The notes under the pieces are model-generated. The model was given only the letters and a program-made list of their open reading frames with translations, did not search any database and was not told where the DNA came from. The translations under genes were made by a program, and so were the position numbers. Positions 20,491-33,005 of a stretch of 64,000 nucleotides of DNA are shown here, one piece after another. The DNA is from Boesenbergia rotunda (Eukaryota; Streptophyta; Magnoliopsida; Zingiberales; Zingiberaceae). Within the stretch, counting starts at the first letter, position 1. The number at the start of each line of letters is the position of its first letter. The stretch is taken from contig JAGFNQ010008264.1 of the NCBI GenBank assembly GCA_024364735.1, positions 1 to 64,000 of the forward strand, written 5' to 3'.

Positions 20491-23445
20491 TGTCACGCAC
20501 CGAGACCAACGGAGCCACTGATCCAATATAAAATCGGACAATATCTCCCTTGTCCGGCAGACAATTTACACATACATACAACACACGCAGTTCAAAATTT
20601 GGCCCCAGACCTCAAAACAGATATATAACATATGAAAAATAGCAACATCACCACACTAAAACTGTAAAGCTCACCTGAGCTGCCCGGGGCAGATGCGCAG
20701 CCAGAAACAACCACGCAAAGTCCAACAAAGGACTCAAAAATACAATATCACACGAATGAATAAAATACAGGACTCCGATATAGAACTGAATACAATGCCA
20801 AAATAAAAACTATAAAGAAAAACCCAATGCACGGAAGCACCCATCAAAATGGAGTCGTGGGGACTCGGGACTAGCAACTGGGCTCCTCCGACGAGCTATC
20901 AACCTGAAAACAAAAGCATTGTGAATGGGTGGTGAGTCCAAGTGGACTTTGCGGGTATATAGAAATATATGCATAACAAACAAAATAGCTAAATAAGCTA
21001 TACAGAAACAACAGGATACAGTCTCAGCAGTAGTATCAGAAACATGCATAACTGAAATAACAAATGACTGTACATACCAGAAATCAGCCTATTCTGATCA
21101 TAAAAGGCTCGTATCATACAAGCAAGTGCAGGGTCATCAAACACACAAATGGTATATCCTGTATGTGAATGTCAAACAAGTGCAGCAAATAAATGCAGCA
21201 AACACAATCAAATGTACAAATGCATCATATGCATATGATACAATGACATGGTCACTCCTAACACTAGTCAAGCTACCGAGACATGCAATAATGTGTCGTC
21301 GAGTGGGTAGAGTTGTGACACTATCCGCATTCTGCCATCACTGCTCCTGAGTAACCAAGTAGACAGGATGTTGGTGGAGTAAACACTCCGACCCATATGT
21401 ATATAGGGGAGATATCTCTCTCATCTTCTCTGATCTATGGGAAGAGAAGGGATTCCTGCCTGCTACCACGCTCCGAAACCACTACCCATGAGCGGTTGAG
21501 CGGAGAAGTACAAAAAAAATGCACACACTCAATGATATCCACTAACCCATGAGTGGTCGTGATTGCATATCATGTGCCAGAAGACGATAGACTCAACCAC
21601 AAGGGAGTCACTAATCGCCGGCATGCAACAATGCAAGGATGATGCATGACTCTAACCCATGCAACTCCTATCAGGTCATCGACACATAATATAACCTAAC
21701 ATGCACCAGTCGTAAACATGTATCATATCCCAATCCTCCTATATTTAGACACATGTGCAAGTATGAGTAGAATCAATCAATGCCATACAGTGATATGCTA
21801 TTCTATATCTACATACTCATGCTCATACCAATGCTATACAAAATCAGATAATAAATAAACGAGACTGTATAGAAGAGAAATCTAGATCATATCCAAGGTC
21901 AAGCATAAGTATCAAGTAGGATAACAAATGGTAGCAGATAAAGGTAAATAACAGCCTACTACATAAATATCAAAAAGTCATGCATAAAAGGCAAAGTGAA
22001 ACGACAAATACAAGCAAGAAATACCCGCCTCCAAAGAGTAGATGTTTGTATCAAAATAGAAAAGAACCACCCACCAATAATGAGGTGAAATAAATCCAAG
22101 TTAAGTCCCTGTATCAAGGACATATTTAATTAGTTATTACAGAAAAGTAATTACTAGCTAATTAATCCCTAAATCATACTAGGGTTAACCTAAACATTCC
22201 CTTTCCATTTGATTACCTCCAATTAAATGGAAAACTCTTAATTACTCATCGTAGTTAAAATTAGGTCCAATCCTAAATTCGAATTCACCACGCTTAGATT
22301 ATTAGGTTTAAGTTTCAAACTAAACTTAATCTCAACCCAATTCCAACTTCTTACTCAAATAGACAATAAGCCTATCGTGAGTCAAAACCTATCTACATAT
22401 CCCCTTCGACAATGATCAAAGTAGACAATAGCTAAGCCCAAGAAATCTGATTACAAGATTAAAATCTGATGAGTAGACCTCAGGGTAACCCATACCAAAT
22501 CTCAGTTTAGCTCACAGTGGCAAAAACAAAAACAAGAAGACCAGAGTAGTGAGTTAGAGCTCACCTCACACAGCAGAATTAGCAAGCAACGTAGGGAGAC
22601 GACACTGGACAACCAGAAAAACCCAGATTCAGACTTCAGAGCTAATCCATCCCTTGAGTACTACACTGCACGCCATCCCTATCCACGGCATCCCTCAAAA
22701 AGAAGATCCCACCTGCTCGATTGCATCACATGGATCATTCTCAATCAATATGTTACGATTCCAAACCCAGTTGAATTGCCATATCTAGAATCAAATCCGA
22801 TCGAAGAAATTGATTTATAAAGCTTTCCTTACCTGGCCAGAACCCACGCGCACTGCTCACCCTTCCGTGCACAGATCCAAACAGACCAAGGATCGCAAAG
22901 AGGAGCTCCATCGTCCTCGCTCTGCTTCAACCAATCCCGCAACTACAGAAGGTCGTCGCTTCCAAGTTTTCCCCCTCTATTCAGCCACATCCGGTGAAGA
23001 AGAGCGAAAGAGAGACCACCTCGATCTGGGCTCAAGGGAAAGAGAGCGATTCCGAGTCGGTGAAGCTTGGTCGCCGATCGTGAATGGGTTCGCCGGAGAG
23101 ATGGAGCTTCGATCTCAGAGAGGAAGAGAGAGGATTGTTTTCGGGCGGAGAAAAGGAAGTGAACACGATGAGAGGAATAGGGGATTAAGTAGGTGCCCTT
23201 ATGCACATTAACCCATAAGTTTTCATTATTTTTAACTGCACCCCATGCTTAAAATGATTTTAAGCATTCTTACCCTTCTAAGTTTGGTTTTAAGCCAATT
23301 AGACTCTCATTTACAATATTTATGCATTTTAGTCTCTCCATGCTGTCTTATACAATTTGAATCCTGAAACTTCGTCTAAGAGCCCGGAAACGCTAGGATC
23401 TTTCCCGTAAAATTTTCCGGAGCGAGATAAAAGTGTCGGATATAA
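20491..23445 (-). mobile_element. Probable chromovirus-like gypsy LTR or fragment
   Basis: No credible gene is present; the ORF near 22810 has no recognisable domain. On the minus strand the region ends GGTGCGTGACA, like solo LTR G ending GGCGCCGTGACA at 48646. Near the other end is CTCCGGAAAATTTTACGGG. Length, low coding content and these ends suggest a long gypsy LTR. I found no TSD and the right border is approximate. Confidence 0.45.
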
Positions 23446-23782
23446 CTCCTCTCCTGAGTTGGACTCAGGGACTCCGCTCTCTCGAATTGGTCTCAGGGAC
23501 ACTCCAGCCGAGTTAGTACGGGGCTCTCCTCTCCCGAGTTAGTCTGGGACACTCCTCTCCCGAGTTAGACTTGGGGCTCCGCTCTCCCGAGTTGGTCTCG
23601 AGGACACTCCGCCCGAGTTAGCCTCGGGCACTCCTTTCCCGAGTTGCTCTCGGGGCTCCGCTCTCCCAAGTTGGCCTCGAGGACACTCCACCCGAGCTAG
23701 TCTCAGGTACCACTCTCCCGGTCACACTACGTGGCCTTCTTAAGCCATGTGTTCACCTCTGGCTAATCATCCCGATCATCTA
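23446..23782 (-). repeat. Partial Tat-type LTR: CCCGAGTTAG/CTCGGG array
   Basis: About eight repeats of CTCCCGAGTTNGTCTCGGGGCTCCG with variations occur. They match the arrays at 20360-20490 and 29220-29390. The piece stops where TRIM-like DNA begins. Confidence 0.75.
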
Positions 23783-24334
23783 TGATCTTTCCCATGTATT
23801 TTCAAGGTAAGACTATGTTTACAACCTTGCAACCTTAACAATCCCCCCTTAAATAATAGATCACCAACCCCTCTTATACGGAAAGTCTTTCCATTTGATG
23901 TTCGATCCTCGGTCCACTAGGACTTTCTATCCCTCGGTCCACCTAACCTACTAGGACTTCATTGCCTAGCCACAATCAGGACTTCTCTGCCTGGTGTCTG
24001 ATCCTTTTGATCAAGATACGAGAGCCCGTATTTCCTTTGTTCATGGCTAAATGCACATGGTTAGATCTGGATAATGGCTTTAGTTCATACTTCTTCCGGC
24101 GATTAGTCTGGTGAAGAGCGACCTAGCTCTGATACTAATTGTTAGGATCAAAAGAAATTTAGATATCTCCACAATGATATGATATTGTTTACTTTGGACC
24201 TAAATTCTCAAGATTTTACTCTTAGGCTCTCCCCAAAAAGCCTGATATCAATGAAATATCTTTCCCGTATAAGCTTATGATCTTTCCCATGTGTTTTCAA
24301 CGTGGACTATATTTGCAACCTTGCAACCTCAACA
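23783..24334 (-). mobile_element. TRIM-like short LTR retrotransposon, 3' LTR truncated
   Basis: The complete 195-bp LTR is 24140-24334, reading TGTTGAGGTTGC to GATCCTAACA on the minus strand. The next bases, ATTAGTATCAGAGCT, are a decayed initiator-Met primer-binding site. About 290 bp of non-coding interior follow, then a polypurine tract AAGGGGGGAT (23841-23850) and the first 58 bases of the second LTR (23840-23783), cut off by Tat-like repeat. The size and lack of coding sequence fit a terminal-repeat retrotransposon in miniature. Confidence 0.82.
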
Positions 24335-24771
24335 GAAAGTTTCCCACTAGCTGCGGTGGGCAGTCCAGGAGCCTTGTTCGCGCCTCATTTGAAAAAAAAA
24401 ATCCTACAAAATATGTCGTAACTGGGGGTCGAGCAAATGAATTGGAGGTGGCATAAAAAAAAAAGATGATTCGCTCACTCCCGCCAATCCGTCCCAGGAC
24501 TAATACTAAGGAGGTAAATCACAGGGGTTACTAGCTTGAATACTTGATTAGTACGTGGGGAGAACAGATATACTGTTTTATATTTTGATCCTCAAACTTT
24601 AAAATAATGATACTCACATTTTAACTATCAACCTATCTCGCGTGGACAAATCAACTGCAGATGAGGAAGATAATAGGACCGAGGGGTTTAATTACTTCAT
24701 TTAACATTCGATATGCATTTTTCTCTTATTATATTTATAAAAGACTATATAAAGAGGCTGCAATTTCATGA
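24335..24771. other. Spacer and 3' flank of the P450 gene
   Basis: No gene or clear repeat is seen in 24335-24640. The part from about 24650 to 24771 probably includes the P450 3' UTR and polyadenylation region (minus strand), but no single poly(A) signal stands out. Confidence 0.5.
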
Positions 24772-26424
24772 CTATGGCAGAGGAATTATTGGCTGGGCAA
24801 GCGCGAGGAGAGGTGATCTCCTTGGTGAGGCTATCCCTGAAATCTCCATCATGTCCAGATCTTCGATCTTCATGCCTCGAGGAAGTTGCCAGTCGAAGTG
24901 GAAGAGGAGGTTAGCCAGTGCAATTTCCACTGACGACAACCCAAATGTCATGCCGGGGCACATCCTTCGCCCTGCACCAAATGGCAAGAACTCGAAGTTG
25001 AAGCCCCTGAAGTCCACGGAGCTGCCATCAAATCTTTCAGGCTTGAAGCTCTCTGCATCAGAGCCCCAGTACTGTTCATCTCTGCCCAGCGCAAATGCAT
25101 TGATTAGCACTCGAGCTCCGGCAGGCACTCGATATCCCATGACCTCGCACGTCTCTTTGCATACTCTCGGCATCAACAGAGGGACAGGAGGGTGGAGCCT
25201 CAACGTCTCCTTGATCACCAAATTTAGATAACTGAATTTGAGGATGTCACTCTCTTCGAGCTTGGTCTTCCCCTGCATAGCCTCCCTCATCTCCTTCTGG
25301 ACTTTCTCCATTACCTTGGGGTTCTTGATCAACTCTGACATAGCCCATTCAATAACCGTTGATGATGTTTCCGTCCCTGCCAGGAATGTTTCCTAAAGAT
25401 AATAATAAGCTATTAGCAATCGAAAGATATATAATAAATATTCTTTCACATAGCAATCGAAAGATACATGAGTATGTAATTCATTTACCATGATGACGGC
25501 CTTGACGGAGTCGTATGTGATTGGGAATTCTAGATTTCCTTCATCTTTAAGTTTGAGAAGTACATCGATGATTAGATCCTCCTCTGTTTGCTCTGCAGTC
25601 ATTGCGACTTGACGGCGTGCGATGATTTCGTCGAAGATTTTGTCGAGCTTTCCACGAACTCTCTCTAAGTTGGACTTCAATCCCGTTAGAGTATCCAGAA
25701 ATTTGAGCGAGGGGTACATATCAGCCACCGCGAAGCTGCTCACATAGCTTATTGCCTCCTTCACTAGGTGCAAGAATTCTGCCTGCTGTTTGCACTCGTC
25801 ACCAAACGCGGCTCTGATCGCTAGTTCATTAGTCAGGGACATCGCCATCAGGCTTAGATTGACAGGTGTTTGAGTAGACGCCTTGCGGGCGATCTCAACC
25901 GTGACCTTACGGACAACATCCTCGCGTATGGTAGCGAAGGATTTGACGCGCCGGGAGTTGAGCAGCTCCATGGCGTAGATCTTCCTCATCTGCTTCCAGT
26001 AGCCACCGTAGGGGGGCATGACGGCTCCGCAACCGCCATACGTCAATATTTGGGAGAAGGTCAATTCGGTGGGTCGATCAGCAAATTTGAGATCATGGCG
26101 CTTGATGATCTCTTCCACTGCCTCCACGGACGACGCGACGACTTGGTAGACCTGTCCGAGTCGGAGACAGATGAGGGGGCCGTGAGTTCGGGCGAGTTGG
26201 CGGAGGATACGGTGAGCGTTGCCGCTGACGAGCTGGTGGATGTTTCCGATGACGGGAAGCCTGGGCGGGCAGGGTGGGAGAGGAGCTAATAGTAAGTGTG
26301 CTTGTTGCGTATGCACTCTGTTCCTCGAAGATCTCTTTATCAGTAAAATTATGAAGAAGGCGAGGAAGAGAGTACTGATGAAGAAGAAAGGGGATAAGAG
26401 GGAATTAACAGCTTCCATGTCCAT
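24772..26424 (-). CDS. Cytochrome P450, CYP71 clan, CYP71BA-like (sesquiterpene hydroxylase candidate)
   Basis: Exon 1 is 26424-25489 (312 codons) and exon 2 is 25392-24772 (206 codons plus TAG). The intron of 96 bp is phase 0 with GT/AG borders, at the usual CYP71 position. The product is 518 residues: an N-terminal membrane anchor (about 10-32), proline-rich hinge PPCPPRLPVIGN, I-helix AGTETSS, K-helix KETLR, FKPERF, and haem loop PFGAGRRMCPG with the cysteine ligand. All key residues are present and there is no internal stop. From memory of the family, text such as ICLRLGQV, LKFADRP and MYPSLKFLDTLTGLKS is nearly that of Zingiber CYP71BA1 (alpha-humulene hydroxylase). Substrate is inferred only. 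It acts on the endoplasmic reticulum with P450 reductase. It is the only intact host gene seen here. Confidence 0.95.
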
Positions 26425-27000
26425 GCCAATGCAGTAGAAAAGCAGTTAAATGATCGGATTGTTTGATCTCTCTTCCTTAGCCACCATCCATTTATAGAAG
26501 ATGTAAGCCAAATTTGAAATGCATACTTCTTTAACTAATCGGCAGTCATGCCTCACCCAAGTCAACTAACTATAATCTGAATTATCTGCCCGCAGAAATT
26601 ATAGTTAACTAAAACAAATTAAATAATATGATTAATGCCTTTTTTTATAAAAGAAATATCGTCGCCAAGAAAATTAAGAGAATGCGTGATGTAAGGATTA
26701 GCTTCTTCCATGGCCATATGCCAATGCAGTAGAAAAGCAGTTAAATTATCGGATTGTTTGAACTTTGAACTCTCTTCCTTAGCTGGCATGCATTTATAGA
26801 AGATGTATGCAAAATTTGACACGTATACCTCTTGAACTAATCCACACTAATGTCCCCCAAGTCAACTAAATATAATCTAATCTCAATTATCTGCCCGCAG
26901 AAATTATAGTTAACTAAAACAAATTAAATAATATGATTAATGCCTTTTTTTCTAAAAGAAATATCGTCGCCAAGAAAATTAAGAGAGTGCGTGATGTAAG
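26408..27000. repeat. Tandem duplication of P450 promoter and start region (two ~290-bp copies)
   Basis: Copy 1 (about 26408-26697) and copy 2 (about 26698-27000) share the start-codon region (CCAATGCAGTAGAAAAGCAG), the TATA box, AAGTCAACTA, CTGCCCGCAGAAATTATAG and AAATATCGTCGCCAAG. Copy 2 has its own ATG in the same context, leading on the minus strand to MAMEEANPYI and then out of similarity. So copy 2 is a promoter with the first codons only. AAGTCAAC contains a W-box core (TTGAC on minus) in both copies, a possible WRKY site. Confidence 0.9.
26491..26496 (-). promoter_or_regulatory. TATA box of the P450 gene
   Basis: On the minus strand CTATAAATGG lies 67-72 bases upstream of the ATG, leaving room for a 5' UTR of about 35-40 bases. 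A second identical TATA lies in the duplicated copy at about 26793-26798. Confidence 0.7.
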
Positions 27001-28752
27001 GATTAGAGGTTGGGCAATTCATTGGTCTTAACGTCTCTACTAATCTATTCTAAATGAACACAGAAAAAATAAATCATGAGAATTATTAGTCTAGATGCAT
27101 TGGTTAGCGTATGGAGAGAGCCGACACATTAACTTTGCTAAGTTTTCACCCTAGATCTCACGATGATAACACTTACACCTTAACCATTTGTCCATCCCGT
27201 GAGCAGAAAATTTTTTCGTGATGTAAGGATTAAAAAAAAATGTTGTCCAAACAAGTCTGGGATGATCGGCCTGGTCCCACGAAAATTTTCGACCGGTCAT
27301 CAGAGTACAAAATTACCATAGCTAAGGATCAAATCGCATATGTCTGAGATAATAATTAATCGTTTTACCATTGTACCATAGCCCCGGGCGCGTGATGTAA
27401 GGATTAGATGTTGGATTAGAAATAAGAGAGCATGTGGACTGATCGGCAAATTAAAAGACCAATATCTCATGCTCTCTTTTCCTCTTCCTTGTTAATTCTC
27501 AATACATTGTAGTTAGTAATGTTAAGGTCATTAAGCAATGGATTAATATATTTTTTACTACTTTTAGAATGGGGACTGTATGCAAAGGTGAGTTTGAAAG
27601 TGGAGAGTTTAAGAAAATTTTCCCATGGATTAATTCAGTTAATCGGATAAAAAAATTCTATTTGTGTGATTGTGTTGTCTGATTTCAATTATTTCAGCAA
27701 GAGGTGAACTTATTTGTATGAGTTGAATCATTTTAGAATTTTTGAAAATATCATAAATTTAATTAACTAAATAAAATATGATAAATCAAAATTTCCATTA
27801 AGTTTTCAGTGTGGCTGGGGATTAATATGTGACATTTTAATTAAATATTTTTAATAAAAATATTACTATGTTAAGATTCATTCATGGAAATATTTTATAA
27901 AATTCATACTTGAACGATGCCACCAAGAGTCCAAGATGACCACCAATGGTCTTCCTATGTTCTTTAACTTCCACCCATTTTCCTTTCCATGATGTTTCAA
28001 AAACAAAAGAAAAATAAGTAGAAATTTACAGAATACAACCACCTAACATGCCATGCATATGAATATTCTGTTAGATGATGATGACATTCGAAGTTGAAGT
28101 TTTTGGAGCCCCACATGATAATTAGATAATATAAAAAAATTTAAATATTTGAATATTTGATTGCAATCAAATAAATAATGTGATAAGTGTGAATATACAA
28201 GTCCGTGATGTAAGGGTTGGAAATCAAATATTATATCTAGCTGTTGACTGACTAATTAATTAACATAAAAGTCCGACTTGGTTGCTTGATGGGCAAAATG
28301 TCACTTAATTTTTGTCCAATTAAATATTATTGGTGAATCGATCGTCAGTCAAAATAGATAAAGTTCAAACAATCAAGCTCGAATTGATTTGATTTTAATT
28401 TTGATATTTAATTAATATATTAATCTGTTAGTGAGACATCAAGTATATCAAATTTGATCCGAATTATAGTTGATAGTAATAAGTCCAAATAAATTGACCG
28501 GATATTTATAATTTTTGAAATATCAACCAAATCTATCAGGATTGCCGGTATATCATGTGATATCATTAAAAAAAAAAATTGAAATTTCAAAATTTTAAAA
28601 AATTGTTCCTTCTAAAATTATGAATATTGATTTTCTTGAAATAAATTAATTATTGTAAATTTTTTCTTGTTATACTTGTGATTTGTTGCAAATTTTACAT
28701 GCAAATTAAATTTAAAAAAATTCTTATGAAAATTCATTATTTGAATAATTAA
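27001..28752. other. AT-rich intergenic DNA with a recurring GTGATGTAAGGATTAG motif
   Basis: No gene is seen. GTGATGTAAGGATTA or a near copy occurs at about 26690, 26990, 27218, 27390 and 28204. The first two belong to the promoter duplication; the others are isolated. The rest is AT-rich without recognisable repeats or RNA genes. Confidence 0.5.
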
Positions 28753-29458
28753 TGTTTCGGAAGTGAACGACGAAGATGGTGAGTCACCAAAGCACAGCCC
28801 ACAATGACGATGACGGAGAGAGGATGTCAACGCCTGTGAGATTAACACGAGCGTAAAAGGGATGCCCCGAAAGATATTCCGGTGGAGCCCTCTCCGATGC
28901 TCAAGTCAGCGCTCTATCTTCTCATGAGAACAACGAAGAATCAAAGTGCTATAGTTCTAGAAAGCCTACCCCCTTACCCGAGTGCCGAGGCGTCTTATAT
29001 ACCTGATGTCTTCCTCGCACGTGTCCCCACGTCCTCCTCCACGTTCCTTAATCATCGGCTACTTGATAGATATTTTCTTTTGATAACGGTCATTGTGATT
29101 ATTAAGACTTTAATTACCGTGCGTTGCGAACAATAATTACCTAATTACATTCCTGTTCTGGAAGGAGGAGCGGGTGCTTGAAGCCTGACTTTCTTATCCC
29201 TACGTTGATCTTTGGGTTCCACTCTCTCGAGTCAGTCTCGGAGTCTTATCTCCCGAGCTAACCTCGGGGCCTTCTTCCGTTCTCCCAAGATAATCTCGGG
29301 GTCTGATTCTTGGTCTGACCTCGGGAACTTTCTTCAGTTCTCCCGAGATAGTTTCAGGAGTCCAATCCCAAGTTTGACCTCAGGGCACTGATTTGGTGGC
29401 CCCTGTCACGTAGTTTTCCCGTGCCACATGTCTACCCGGGATGCTCATCCCTATCACA
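28753..29458 (-). repeat. Tat-type 3' LTR, intact (706 bp)
   Basis: On the minus strand it starts TGTGATAGGGATGAGC at 29458, after a purine tract AAAGGGTGGGACT (29459-29471), and ends CTTCCGAAACA at 28753. It contains the CCCGAG/CTCGGG array and the ACACGAGCG block shared with 18243-20490. The interior of the element lies to the right, with the antisense gene at 29952. Confidence 0.85.
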
Positions 29459-29951
29459 AGTCCCACCCTTTAAGTCTAATCGAAGGAAGTATGACTGACT
29501 GATAGGCTGGGGCCCATTACCGTTCCTTCTCTCTTGACAACTTGCCGGGTCCTAGGAAACGAAATATTCGTCTCTTGGCCCAAGTCAGTCCTTTGAGTTA
29601 ATCCAAGAGTCCTTGCAAGTTCGAAGGCCTAATAATGATAACTTGTAGGGTCTTTTCTACGTGATTTTCCTCTGATACACTTAGTAGGGTCATACCAACC
29701 GACGACCATAATGAACGGCGACGCCTCGAGATTTATAGTTATCACCGTCCATCTGTCGTGCCTCTATTCTTTACACGAGAGCGGCTCCTTCCCTATGAAA
29801 AGGGAAGCCGAAAGCGTCCTTTCGTCTTCTTGCACCGCCGACTATCAGAGCTTACGCATACCAATTCTGCCTACTAGAGTTTGCTTTCGCTAGGATTTCT
29901 TCTTCACGCGTAAGTCTCGTTCACCTCCGTCTTCCTCTCCTCTTCATCACC
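29459..29951. other. Tat-type element interior next to 3' LTR
   Basis: No ORF is recognised. A TATA-like site is not clear, but the last 150 bases (about 29790-29950) look like a 5' leader for the plus-strand gene that begins at 29952. Confidence 0.4.
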
Positions 29952-32457
29952 ATGGGCAAGGAAGGAAATGGAACAAAGGAGAGGTCTGAGGGGGAAGGGA
30001 CGTATCGTCCGGAGTGGTACGAAGCCACCTCCTCAAAGGTCAAGATAAACACCTTGAGAGTCGCTTGTGAAGCATGTGGCATTCCGGCGGAGCTAAAGGT
30101 TAAGGTCCCGAGGATAGACCAATCTCCAGTAGAACCGCCCTTAATATTTTTTTCGCCTTTTTCTTAGGGCAGCTAGAGTTTGGCCTTCGTTTTCCTCTTC
30201 CTCCCTTTTTCATGGCTATCTCTGAATACTTTGATATCCGCTTACACCAAATGACTTCCAAAGCCTTCGCTCAGATGAGCGGGTCGTTTATCCTTTTAAT
30301 TAAACTTTTCAACATACCCTTGACCCCTCGCGTCTTCCACTTCTTTTTTTCTCTTGAACTTCGCCTCTTGAGGGGCATTTAGCTTTATCGCTCGCCCCGG
30401 CCATAAGTTCATTGGAAGCCTCCCTTCCTCCCATAAGGAATGGAAGGAGCGCTTCTTTTTCATTAGGCTTCCTGAGCGTCTCTTTTGCCCAACTCACTGG
30501 AGAGAAGACCTACCCCCTCTTTCGGACCTGGGCGACTTCCAGCAGGACCAGGCGTATCAGCGAGCCAGAAGCATCTTAGCCGGAATGAAGATCCATGACC
30601 CCAGCCTGGTTCAGTGTGAAGAACTTCTGTATCGGGTTGGGCTTAGCTCCAAAGCCACCGTCCTTAGTCATAGCCTTAGTAAGTTTAATATTTCGTTAAA
30701 CACTTGTCGATTCTAATTGATGTTTCATTATTTTTGTGTTGCAGGGAACATCATGTTGTCCCGGGCCATGATCAAGCTCCTTAAATGGGAGCTGGCAGAC
30801 GAGCAGACCCTCACCCCTCATACAACTCCTACTGCCCCAGTGACCGAGCATTCAGAAGGCTCTGAGCTGACACAGGAGTTGCCTGGTGCTCAGGGTGTTG
30901 ATCCCTCCCTTCTCCCATTGGGATGGGAGGTGATGATGAGGAACCTGCAGCTCAGGTTCTTCCGTCGGCGACAGAGCCGACTGAAAAAGCAGGGAGAACA
31001 CGGCTTGTCTTGCCAACGAAGGAAGACGAGGATAGCAGGCTCCCTGTCTCTCTTCAGAAACGACCAATTCCTCCTACCCCCCGGAAGAGGAGGACCCATG
31101 CACCTCAGGCGTCTCCCACGATTACGGAGGAAAAGGAGGATACCATTCCCCATTCGAAGGGTTCCCTCTCCTGCGGCGGAGTGTCATGCCGAAGTCGCAA
31201 CACCTGCCGTCACCCACGACAATTCCAGAGGCAAGCGGTCGGGATCGGCAGAGCCTCAACTAACGAGTGCGCATCTGCACCGAAAGGTCTAGGTGACGGA
31301 GAAAGCAGCCTCCCTGGGACCTCGACCGGTGGAGCTAAAGGAACCTTGGCCAGAGAGCCATCCTTCTAGAGAAGCTTCCAACACCGATGAGGGCATTTCG
31401 GGCCCCTCCATCATGCCATTTGAAGCACCCACTATTTAGCCCCGCCGCTCCGAAGACACTTTTGGTGTGCCTTCCCCGAGGAGCCGGGAAGCCGTGGGCG
31501 CCTATAAGAAAAAATGCTTTTAATGACATTGAAAAGTGTCATCATATATTACTTATACTGACATTTTTGATATAATGACATTAAGTTAAAATGTCCTCTA
31601 TAGTGATGTCGTCTAAAGTCTTATCACTTATGACAATTCTTAATGTTACTATAAAATAAAAATAGTGACACCACTAATAGCATGAATAATTGTTATAGTG
31701 ACAAAAAATAGTGTCACTATAAGATTTGTAATGACATTTATACATGTTTTATTATAGTAATGATGGCAAATTTATATATCATTTAAAATTATTTATCAAG
31801 ACAATTATAAGTGTCTTGAATTTTATTTATAGTCATAATAAAAAATGTCACTAATGATAGTTTATAAAATTAATTTAAAATGCCTCATTATATAATTTAT
31901 AATGACACATATAAATATTTACTATATTAGTCTATAAGGACATTTAAAATTATCATTAATAGTTATTTATTATGACATTTTGAAATTTCTTCATATGAGT
32001 TTTACAATGATATTTTTATCTACATGATTTTGTATCTATTGTGACATAAAAATATCATATATTAATAAATATCTCACCCATTTTCAATATTTTCATGATA
32101 TAAATATTTACACATATAACTAATTAACATAAACACAAATAAAAATTTTAAATTGAAATTAAAATGTTAATCAATAATTGCCAAATTTTTTGCAATACAA
32201 GACTGTTAAATTGGTCACCTCAAAAAATATATAAGCACTAATCACAATCACAAATGTACCCAATGTATTTAGTTTAAAAACTAGCAAAAAATTAAGTCTC
32301 TCCTAAAGCAAAACATAACCAAACTTCTAAACTTTGCTGCATCTTCAGTCTTCAACCATCACATCTTAAACAAAATCCAATATTCTTGTCACCTACAAAA
32401 ACAAATCATATATTAATTAATTTATGTAAATGAAATAAAATTAAAGAAATATATAAT

Positions 32458-32460
<3 letters not shown>

Positions 32461-32515
<55 letters not shown>
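32461..32515. repeat. (TA)n microsatellite
   Basis: An uninterrupted TA dinucleotide run of about 27 units lies in AT-rich CACTA #2 DNA. Confidence 0.97.
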
Positions 32516-32517
<2 letters not shown>

Positions 32518-32789
32518 CTAGATCTAGATTTTTTAACAAGCAAAGTTAAATCTTTGGTATAGTAGAGGCGAGCTCATAATCTTATTTAATAGCTAATCAA
32601 AACAAAACAAAAAAAAGAATGTGATGTGGCAGAAGGAGAGGAACTCTTTATTAACTTACTCACATTTCTGCAAAAGTGAAAAGGGTTTTCGGTCCTTTGA
32701 AGCTTTGCCATGAATTTGGAATCATGAACAATTATAATCTATTGCTGCAGTTGTTGAAACAAAGATTAGCTATATAACACCTAATACTT

Positions 32790-33005
32790 TCATCATTGTT
32801 TGTAACTAGTTTTCTGTAGCCTCACCAAATAGCATCAAATCATCAGCAAAACTAATATAAGTGACACCCGAACCCGATCTTGTAATCATAAATGGCTTCC
32901 AATTCCCTTTTCTCACTTCATCATTAATTAAATGAGATAATTTCTCGATGCACAAAATAAATAAATACAGAGAAAGGGGGATCAACTTGCCTTATGCCCT
33001 GAGAA
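32790..33005 (-). pseudogene. LINE reverse-transcriptase fragment
   Basis: The minus-strand frame reads LSLYLFILCIEKLSHLI, then TYISFADDLMLFGEATE, the non-LTR RT palm with its ADD catalytic motif. A stop (TAG) follows after about 60 residues, then LQTMMKVLGV continues the same family. It is a remnant inside CACTA #2, either carried or inserted later. Neither end of the LINE is visible. Confidence 0.85.

Noticed and set aside
22810..23211. ORF of 133 codons
   Set aside because: Highly charged low-complexity text inside a probable LTR, no conserved motif, a similar-length frame on the other strand.
20491..23445. Helitron or unknown gene region
   Set aside because: No helicase text or CTRR hairpin end was found; the end GTGACA and length fit a gypsy LTR better, though borders remain open.
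30717..31369. Two overlapping long frames on the plus strand
   Set aside because: Only the first part of one frame (GNIMLSRAMIKLL) belongs to the antisense Tat gene; the remainder is frame-shifted or out-of-frame reading.
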